Shown piece by piece: positions 34,265 through 40,349 of a DNA stretch of 40,349 nt; the first letter of the stretch is position 1, and every line of letters starts with the position of its first letter. This stretch comes from Gammaproteobacteria bacterium (GTDB lineage: Bacteria; Pseudomonadota; Gammaproteobacteria; Steroidobacterales; GCA-2729495), in contig JAHDYM010000017.1 of assembly GCA_023383705.1 (NCBI GenBank), forward strand, positions 1-40,349, given 5' to 3'. The notes below the pieces were generated by a model. It did not search any database. It saw nothing but the letters and a program-made list of their open reading frames with translations, and was not told the DNA's origin. A program made the position numbers and the translations under genes.

Positions 34265-35699
34265 TTCTTATCCGTCTGACAAGACCCTGCCTTAACCGAT
34301 CTATCAGGAACACCGCAATAGGAATTGATATCAGGATATTCGCCGCCACACTCAAGACGAGACCATTCATCGCGGAAACGACATCCGTTGCCAGAATGCG
34401 CCATAAAAGAATATCCACACAAACGACAATCCCTAGCGCAAGGCCATTTCTGACTGCAAACGCTGCGAGAAGCGCTCTCTCGATTTTCAGCCCAGTAATG
34501 ATCAGCGGAATCGTCAGAATAAGCATCAGTGTATGGCCGACCAGGATAGACATTGCTGCACCTGCAAGACCATAGCGCTGCGTGACAAACAGACATACCA
34601 GCATCACTATCATGCATATGGCTTTACGGTTTGCTAAAGCGTAGACATCTCCACGTGCAATATTTACTGCATCACTTATTTGAAGACAGGAACGAAGCCC
34701 TGCGCCAATGCAGAGAATGGCAAACGGCACAACAGCTACCGACCACCCACCACCAAGAGCTAGCTCAATTACGAGCTCTGAATTGATAGCAAGAAGCAGT
34801 CCAATTGCTGTAACCGGAACAAGCAATACTGTGAACACAGAGCCTAATTGTGCCGCAGCAACAGGAGGATCGGCGAGCGCTTTGGAAAGGACGGGAAAGT
34901 AGACGGCGGTTACAACAGAGGCCAGATGCTGCGACGGAAGAATGGCGAGTTGGCTGGCGAGATAGAACTGACCCAAGCGCTCCTGACCAAACAACAAACC
35001 AATGGCAAACGGCACCGCCTGTGCAGTACTCCAACTCCAGAATCTGAATTGCGTTAGGCCAAACCCAAAGCGCGCGAGCTCACCTGCAACAGATCTGTCC
35101 CATCGCAAATATAGACTGCCTCTACACTGAAATGCCAAAACGACAATTTTTAACGCTGACCGAGCAAGAGTAGCGACCACGATAGACCAAAAGCCGAAGC
35201 CCGCCATGGCCAGCAAAATAGCCGGGAATGCATAGGCAACAACCCAACTCAACCCGTTTGCCATAAAAAGCGATTTGAAACGCATTTCACGCTGGAGAAG
35301 CCCCTCAAATACTCCAGACATTCCGGTAAAAAGAGATCCCACCCCAAGAATGATCACAACCAGGGCCAGCGAGTTCATCTCATAGAATCGCTGAAACGGG
35401 ACAGCGACGATAGCGAGCGCTGTTAGGCTAAAAACACCAATAAGCAGAGATACTGATAATGCCGAGCCGATATAGGCAGGACTAATATCGCGTTTTCTGA
35501 CTATTGCGGCACCGAGGCCTCCCTCTGCCACGAACTGCACGAAGGTTACGGCGATATTGGCCGCAGCCACCAAACCAAACTCCTCAGCTGAAATAAATCT
35601 CGCCAGAACCGCGATTACACCAAACTGCGTCACGGCCTGGATGAGCATAGACATGCCCTGCCAAGAGATATAACCGAGTACACGGCGGTTGAATAACAT
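34248..35699 (-). CDS. Wzx/WzxC-type polysaccharide flippase (second copy)
   Basis: 483 aa MOP-superfamily exporter with about 12-14 helices. The N-terminus LGYISWQGMSMLIQAVTQFG, then ARFISAEEFGLVAAANIAV and AEGGLGAAIVRKRDIS, is typical of the WzxC/polysacc_synt_3 type. It differs from the flippase at 22995, so the window encodes two separate export routes. It begins 12 nt after the DUF4091 gene ends. Confidence 0.9.
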   Translation of the reverse strand: MLFNRRVLGYISWQGMSMLIQAVTQFGVIAVLARFISAEEFGLVAAANIAVTFVQFVAEGGLGAAIVRKRDISPAYIGSALSVSLLIGVFSLTALAIVAVPFQRFYEMNSLALVVIILGVGSLFTGMSGVFEGLLQREMRFKSLFMANGLSWVVAYAFPAILLAMAGFGFWSIVVATLARSALKIVVLAFQCRGSLYLRWDRSVAGELARFGFGLTQFRFWSWSTAQAVPFAIGLLFGQERLGQFYLASQLAILPSQHLASVVTAVYFPVLSKALADPPVAAAQLGSVFTVLLVPVTAIGLLLAINSELVIELALGGGWSVAVVPFAILCIGAGLRSCLQISDAVNIARGDVYALANRKAICMIVMLVCLFVTQRYGLAGAAMSILVGHTLMLILTIPLIITGLKIERALLAAFAVRNGLALGIVVCVDILLWRILATDVVSAMNGLVLSVAANILISIPIAVFLIDRLRQGLVRRIRNGAGA

Positions 35700-35711
35700 T
35701 AGTCGTCGGCC

Positions 35712-37784
35712 CTACTCGCAACGTAGACCTGCAAAGGATATGCTCAGAATTTCCTCAAATCGGTCACACGACTCGCGAGTACTTTTCTCGTTACCATGAA
35801 CTGCCTGACATTCTTGTAGGGCTCTGTAGTCACGAATGCCTTGACGAAAGGCCTCCCAGCGACGGCTTGAAGTTACGGCACCATCAGGCTCTTCATAGAC
35901 AACAGCCCAGTCTGGGCGAATTCCATCGTAATCATCCCATGCGCTGCTCTTACCGGTATCACTGAAAGACCAGAACCCAAAACCGGTTGCACTATTTCGA
36001 ACCGCTTCCCAGCCCAGTTTGCGATAGCAGCCTGGCGGTATCGCCTTAGCTGGCTGGCGACCCACCTGGTATATCCACCATTCCTGATCGCGTCCCTTAT
36101 TGACCAATGGCCGCATTACCTTGGCTGGAGTGCCGAGTAGTGGCTGCCATATATCCACGAATGCAGCTGCTGATTGCAGTGCGCCACCAGGTACCAGATC
36201 ACGAATATTCACCTGGCCTGGATTAGCGTAAATACGGATTTTTCCCTCTTTTTCTTTGATCCATTCTCCAACCTTCGCGATGAGCTTGTAATCACCCCCC
36301 TTCGGTTCATCCACTGGATATATTGCCCAGTCGTCAAAGTTGTAGCCCTCATCCGTCATCAAGCGAATCAGTCTAGCCGTCCACTCCTGCACGTCCCGGC
36401 GTAGAAGTTCATCATCATTTGTGGGCCTCAGTCGATCGTCCCACGCGAGATACAAGAGGACTTGTTTTGCGCCTCTGTAAGCCTGCAGCTCCCGGCTTAG
36501 CGTTGCACCCAGCCTCGCCCACTCTCCAGCATCTCCCGGCAACGGAATACTGGAAGGGTGAACTACAAAAACATTAACCCCACCTTCTCGAAGAAGGCTG
36601 ATTAGCGCGTTTCGATTGTCCTCTCGCCACAACGGAGCATCTGAAAGATACGACCAGACAACTACCGCCGGGCCAGGACCGCGCCGATCACTAATGCCAG
36701 GCAGTATTTCAACATTCACTTGCAGCTCGCGTCGCAACCCCTGGTTGGACGTCACTGTCAGAACCTGGGAATAGGACTCTGATGCAACCTCTCGAATAAG
36801 AAGATACGTCATTGACTGCGGTGGAACCCTGACACCCTCGGACGCCAGCGGACGTAACGGATCGAATACAGTACGTCCGTTTGCCGCCAAGACGCTCATA
36901 ACCACTAACACTTCTCGCTTCTTGACCGCTGCTGCCCGCCCAGACAAAAAAAACTCCTGCGCTTCCGAGCTACCATTCAGTAGACCGACAATATAATCAT
37001 TGGACCAGTCCTGAGACCCCTGAATCGCTAGCGAAGTGACTGCCGTCATTTCCGGTGAAAGCGATTGCATTTCAAGTGACGACCAAGGCGGCGATAGCCA
37101 TGCCGCACCATTTTGCATTTCATTAAACTCTATATAGCGCCGAAGCCACGCACGCTGATCTGCCGCCAACTGCTCTTTAAGTCTATTTTTGCTGTCATCA
37201 ACCAAACGATCTGGAGCTAGTTCTGGCTCCGCTTTACTTTCGGTGATTGCAACGCTCGGATATCCCACAACTGGACTTATCTCGTCCAGCATCAGGAACG
37301 CGCCAAGAAAATGAATAACTATCGCAAAGGATTCAGAGCAGGATGATTCGAAGTTAATCGGGACAGTGATTGTGCTGCGATCGGCATAACCACCAGCATC
37401 AGGCGCTGTGAACGCAGAGTGATGCCAACCACGCTTATCAGACCCACAATAGACGTCGATTCGCATTGGCGGATAGACTCCTGCGTAATCGCCTTTTGCA
37501 GTTGAAAAATTCAGACCCATGACCGATGTATTACGGCCAACGCTTAGAATCCGACCTTTTAGGACAACAGGCGACTTGTTCTGCCAACCCACAGATTTGC
37601 GGTTCGTCCAGATTGGAAACTGGTTCCTGTGTCCATCCGTCATCTGTGCGAGATCATCCGCATCCCGCGTGATCTCATAGTTTGGTGCCGGTACCGCACT
37701 ATAGATCTGCAGAGCTGGGCTGCCGGCATATGCACTGAAGGCAGCCAGCATCAACGACAAGGCCGTTATATGCCTGATTGTCAC
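35712..37784 (-). CDS. Exported DUF4091-family protein, glycoside-hydrolase-like
   Basis: 690 aa from GTG 37784 (VTIRHITALSLMLAAFSAYAG), which gives a clear signal peptide cut near Ala-Gly, residue 19-20. The open frame continues 124 codons further upstream, but only as antisense of asnB. The N-terminal half (to about 330) looks like beta-sandwich carbohydrate-binding modules, with a Cys in YCGSDKRGWH. The C-terminal half is barrel-like: VVWSYLSDAPLWREDNRNAL, DDWAIYPVDEPKGGD (Asp-Glu of a possible active site), IRIYANPGQVN, FGFWSFSDTG and the DUF4091 end SSRRWEAFRQGIRDYRALQE. Relatives are uncharacterised or predicted glycosidases. The gene sits two bases after the asnB stop and has lower GC. 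It may trim or degrade the polymer in the periplasm. Confidence 0.84.
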   Translation of the reverse strand: MTIRHITALSLMLAAFSAYAGSPALQIYSAVPAPNYEITRDADDLAQMTDGHRNQFPIWTNRKSVGWQNKSPVVLKGRILSVGRNTSVMGLNFSTAKGDYAGVYPPMRIDVYCGSDKRGWHHSAFTAPDAGGYADRSTITVPINFESSCSESFAIVIHFLGAFLMLDEISPVVGYPSVAITESKAEPELAPDRLVDDSKNRLKEQLAADQRAWLRRYIEFNEMQNGAAWLSPPWSSLEMQSLSPEMTAVTSLAIQGSQDWSNDYIVGLLNGSSEAQEFFLSGRAAAVKKREVLVVMSVLAANGRTVFDPLRPLASEGVRVPPQSMTYLLIREVASESYSQVLTVTSNQGLRRELQVNVEILPGISDRRGPGPAVVVWSYLSDAPLWREDNRNALISLLREGGVNVFVVHPSSIPLPGDAGEWARLGATLSRELQAYRGAKQVLLYLAWDDRLRPTNDDELLRRDVQEWTARLIRLMTDEGYNFDDWAIYPVDEPKGGDYKLIAKVGEWIKEKEGKIRIYANPGQVNIRDLVPGGALQSAAAFVDIWQPLLGTPAKVMRPLVNKGRDQEWWIYQVGRQPAKAIPPGCYRKLGWEAVRNSATGFGFWSFSDTGKSSAWDDYDGIRPDWAVVYEEPDGAVTSSRRWEAFRQGIRDYRALQECQAVHGNEKSTRESCDRFEEILSISFAGLRCE

Positions 37785-37785
37785 A

Positions 37786-39714
37786 TCAACCCAGAGCAGC
37801 CTTCCCACTCTCAACCCACATCTCAAACACCAGCACATTCCACAACGCGTGACTCCAGTCCTTCTCCCCCGCCAGATGCTCTGCCCACCGCTTCCGCACG
37901 ACGGCCGCATGAAAATAACCATCACCCCGCAAACGCTGCTCGCTGAGCAGATCCTCCGCCCACTCTCGCAGCGGGCCGCGCAGCCAGGAATCGATGGGCA
38001 CACCGAAGCCCTTCTTGGGCCGGTCGATGAGCGCACGCGGCACATAGCGGTCGAGTACCTGGCGGAGCAGCCACTTGCCCTGTCCGTTGCGACGCTTCTG
38101 CACGCCCGGCAGGCGCCAGGCAAACTCGGCAACGCGATGGTCGAGGAGCGGTACACGGGCCTCGAGGCTCACGCCCATGCTGGCGCGATCAACCTTGGCG
38201 AGCACATCGTCGGGCAGGTAACTGAGCAGGTCGACATACATCATGAAGTGCAGGAAGTCTGGCAACGCCGGCCAGCGCGCCGGATCGTTGAGCACGGTGG
38301 CCGTATCCCGGCCGTTGATCACCACCCGGTCCGGGCGGCGCCAGTGCGAGATCATGTCCCGGTACAGGAATTCCGGCCGCGACTCCCTGAGGATATCGGC
38401 CAGCAGCTCCAGTCGCCCGGCCGGCTGCGGCGGCAACAGGCTGGTGGGCAACAGGCCAAGCGCGTGTCCCAACGGCCCCCGCAGTAAGGCCGGCACACGC
38501 TGGATCTGCCGGTGGATATTCAAACCGAGAGCGTAGCGGCTGTAGCCACCAAACAACTCGTCACCCCCGTCGCCGGAGAGCGCTACCGTCACGTGCTGGC
38601 GAGCGAGCTTCGACACGAGGTAGGTGGGAATCTGCGATGAGTCCGCAAAAGGTTCGTCGTAAAGTGTCGGCAAATCAGGGATCACAGCACGCGCCTGATC
38701 AGGCTCTACATATAGTTCCGTATGGTCAGTGCCGAGGTGCGCCGCGACAGCGCGGGCGTACTGTGCCTCGTCAAAGCCGTCTTCGCGGAAGCCGATCGAG
38801 AAGGTGCGCACCGGACGCTGTGCCTGCGCCTGCATCAGCCCGACTACGGTGGATGAGTCGATACCACCGGAGAGGAACGCACCCAGCGGCACATCGGCCT
38901 CCATGCGCAAACCCACCGCATCGCGCAGCAGCTCTTCCAGCGCATCGGTGGCTTCGGTATCCGACAACTGCAGCGGGTTCTTCCAGCAGTCCTCAAGCAC
39001 ATGCCGCGCGGACCAGTACGCCACGGGCTGCGGCATCTCGCGCAGGCCCTGCTCTGCGTGGAAGGTGATGAAAGTACCGGGTGGCAGCTTGGCGATACCA
39101 CGATAGATCGAATACGGCGCGAGGATGTACATGTGGCGCATGAGCAGGCTGAGCGCATCGCGATCGATCTCGCCGACCCAGGCGGGATGCACCCGCAGGG
39201 CCTTCAGCTCCGAGCCGAACAACAGCGTCTCCCCTGCCATGCCGTAATACAACGGCTTCTCGCCCAACCGGTCGCGGGCGAGCTGCAGACGGCGTTCCTG
39301 CCGATCCCACAGCGCCAGCGCAAACATCCCGTTGCTGCATTTGAGGGCGGCCTCCAGCCCCCAGCGCACGATCGCTGCCAGCAACACTTCGGTGTCCGAA
39401 TGGCCGCGCCACGCGGGGCTCTGACCGCCCTGCTCCAGTTCGCTGCGCAGCGCACGGTGGTTATAGATCTCGCCGTTGAACACCAGCACGAAGCGCCCGT
39501 CGGCCGAAAGCATCGGCTGATGGCCCTCGGGGCTGAGGTCGAGAATGGCAAGACGGGTGTGGCCGAGACCGATGCCTGCAGCGCTGTCCTGCCAGCTGCC
39601 GGAATCATCGGGACCGCGATGCCGCAGCCGGGCGGTCATGCGCGTCAGCGCAGCCTGTGCGTCATCCTGGCTGGTTCCACCGTGCAGGTTCAGAAAGCCG
39701 CACAACCCACACAT
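37786..39714 (-). CDS. asnB: Asparagine synthase-like amidotransferase of the XrtA system
   Basis: 642 aa. N-terminal class II glutaminase begins MCGLCGFLN with Cys2 as nucleophile, then [39 protein letters not shown]. The synthetase domain holds the PP-loop [20 protein letters not shown] (near 281), [35 protein letters not shown] and [16 protein letters not shown]. XrtA loci regularly carry such an AsnB homologue, which probably amidates a uronic acid or other carboxyl of the polymer rather than making free asparagine. High GC, in sharp contrast to the gene directly downstream: the edge of the low-GC block is at its stop codon. Confidence 0.93.
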   Translation of the reverse strand: MCGLCGFLNLHGGTSQDDAQAALTRMTARLRHRGPDDSGSWQDSAAGIGLGHTRLAILDLSPEGHQPMLSADGRFVLVFNGEIYNHRALRSELEQGGQSPAWRGHSDTEVLLAAIVRWGLEAALKCSNGMFALALWDRQERRLQLARDRLGEKPLYYGMAGETLLFGSELKALRVHPAWVGEIDRDALSLLMRHMYILAPYSIYRGIAKLPPGTFITFHAEQGLREMPQPVAYWSARHVLEDCWKNPLQLSDTEATDALEELLRDAVGLRMEADVPLGAFLSGGIDSSTVVGLMQAQAQRPVRTFSIGFREDGFDEAQYARAVAAHLGTDHTELYVEPDQARAVIPDLPTLYDEPFADSSQIPTYLVSKLARQHVTVALSGDGGDELFGGYSRYALGLNIHRQIQRVPALLRGPLGHALGLLPTSLLPPQPAGRLELLADILRESRPEFLYRDMISHWRRPDRVVINGRDTATVLNDPARWPALPDFLHFMMYVDLLSYLPDDVLAKVDRASMGVSLEARVPLLDHRVAEFAWRLPGVQKRRNGQGKWLLRQVLDRYVPRALIDRPKKGFGVPIDSWLRGPLREWAEDLLSEQRLRGDGYFHAAVVRKRWAEHLAGEKDWSHALWNVLVFEMWVESGKAALG

Positions 39715-39747
39715 CTTGCTTACCGGAACACCGCAACCGAAGCGGCA

Positions 39748-40349
39748 TCACCCCAGCGAGGATTGGGCGGGGGGAGGGATCGCGGCTGAAGCCGCTCCTA
39801 CAGTCGATTCTGCAGGTGATCCGGCGGGGAGGCCCATGCGGCGACGGTCTTCGAGGACGGCGCGGACTTCGGTGGCACCGATGACCGGTTTTTCCTCCGA
39901 AAAACCATAGACCAGCGACAGGTCGCAGAAGGTATTGATGAGGCGTGGAATGCCGCCGCTGGCAGCCGCGATCAGCGTCATCGCCTCCGGCTCGAACAGC
40001 TCGGCACTGGCCCCGGCAGTCGTCACCCGGTGCCGGATGTACTGCTGCACTTCCTCATCGCTGAGGCGCTTCAGGTGGAATGCCACCGAGACGCGCTGGG
40101 TCAACTGGCGCAGCTGTTGCGTCTGCAGCAGGGAGCGCAGTTCCGGCTGGCCAACCAGGATCACGTGCAGCAGGTATTCCTTCTGCGCATTGACGTTGGA
40201 CAGCATGCGGATCTCTTCGAGTCCGCGGATGCCGAGGTTCTGCGCCTCGTCGACGATCAGGACCACCGGCCGGCCGGCGGCGTATTCGCGGATCATGAAC
40301 TGCACGAAGTCCTCGTACAGCTCGACCTTGCCCTTGTTCTTGTAGGGCA
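39748..40349 (-). CDS. XrtA-associated AAA ATPase (ExeA-like), C-terminal part
   Basis: The 5' part lies beyond the window; about 200 residues are visible. Present are Walker B in RPVVLIVDEAQNLGIRGLEE, VILVGQPELRSLLQ with sensor-type residues, a C-terminal helical lid, GGIPRLINTFCDLSLVYGFS, and EEKPVIGATEVRAVLEDRRR. This ATPase of the ExeA/GspA type is a standard neighbour in XrtA exopolysaccharide loci and may energise envelope assembly. The C-terminus ends [20 protein letters not shown]: the VGAASAAI part comes from a palindromic repeat. It leads into asnB after a 33-nt gap. Confidence 0.92.
   Translation of the reverse strand, partial: PYKNKGKVELYEDFVQFMIREYAAGRPVVLIVDEAQNLGIRGLEEIRMLSNVNAQKEYLLHVILVGQPELRSLLQTQQLRQLTQRVSVAFHLKRLSDEEVQQYIRHRVTTAGASAELFEPEAMTLIAAASGGIPRLINTFCDLSLVYGFSEEKPVIGATEVRAVLEDRRRMGLPAGSPAESTVGAASAAIPPPAQSSLG
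39779..39801. repeat. Single palindromic repeat arm at the 3' end of the ATPase gene
   Basis: An inverted type A arm (ATCGCGGCTGAAGCCGCTCC plus TAC) wholly inside coding sequence, translated on the minus strand as VGAASAAI. No second arm is found next to it. Confidence 0.88.

Noticed and set aside
36945..36955. A8/T8 run in the DUF4091 gene as a phase-variation tract
   Set aside because: It is short for an A/T tract, sits in lower-GC DNA where such runs are common, and the gene is not an obvious surface switch.
37785..38156. N-terminal extension of the DUF4091 protein by 124 residues
   Set aside because: The extension is wholly inside asnB on the same strand in another frame, and a clean signal peptide begins at GTG 37784.

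Overview
This is a 40.3 kb, GC-rich (about 60% or more by eye outside one block) chromosomal piece from a gammaproteobacterium. That placement rests on a glutaminyl-tRNA synthetase of the gammaproteobacterial/E. coli type, an RND efflux permease, and an exosortase A (XrtA)-type exopolysaccharide locus. The species cannot be named from the sequence. Most of the window (about 5.2-40.3 kb) is one large extracellular-polysaccharide region. It is transcribed mainly on the minus strand, with many genes touching or overlapping by 1-4 nt.

Layout. (1) 1-3.65 kb, housekeeping flank: the 3' end of an RND permease, an S-adenosyl-L-methionine hydrolase/halogenase-family protein, glnS (minus), a small unknown protein, and a dense cluster of palindromic repeats. 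(2) 3.65-6.0 kb, minus strand: an FAD-linked oxidase and a WecG/TagA glycosyltransferase. (3) 6.1-9.3 kb, plus strand: two OafA-type membrane acyltransferase loci, each behind a copy of the same 90-bp leader. The first is broken by a TGG-to-TGA change; the second carries a run of nine G inside the coding sequence. (4) 9.4-24.5 kb, minus strand: a tight operon with a heparinase II/III-fold protein, a PaaK/CapK-like adenylate-forming ligase, three GT4 glycosyltransferases, a two-domain dehydrogenase, an exported beta-helix protein, a multi-pass membrane protein, an O-antigen ligase/polymerase and a Wzx-type flippase. (5) 24.5-30.3 kb: exosortase A fused to EpsI, a WbuB-like glycosyltransferase, a second heparinase-fold protein and a further GT4 enzyme. 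(6) 30.4-37.8 kb: a visibly lower-GC block with its own acyltransferase, GT4 enzyme (the only plus-strand gene in the block), ligase/polymerase, flippase and an exported DUF4091 protein. It looks like an inserted second polymer module. (7) 37.8-40.3 kb: the XrtA-system asparagine synthase-like amidotransferase and the XrtA-associated ATPase, which runs off the window.

How it works together (inference). Cytoplasmic glycosyltransferases would build lipid-linked repeat units. The amidotransferase, two-domain dehydrogenase, CapK-like ligase and acyltransferases would modify them. One of two flippases would export them, and one of two Wzy/WaaL-like proteins would polymerise or ligate them. Exosortase A would process PEP-CTERM proteins encoded elsewhere; none is visible here. 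No initiating phosphoglycosyl transferase, chain-length regulator or outer-membrane exporter is in the window; these probably lie beyond the right edge next to the ATPase.

The most distinctive feature is a family of palindromic repeats (REP/REPIN-like, core AGGAGCGGCTTCAGCCGC) that has invaded gene ends. Three genes take their TAG stop from the repeat edge. Three others (glnS, xrtA, ATPase) read through it in the same frame and gain a C-terminal GAASAAI tail. A full repeat pair sits in frame inside the second heparinase-fold gene.
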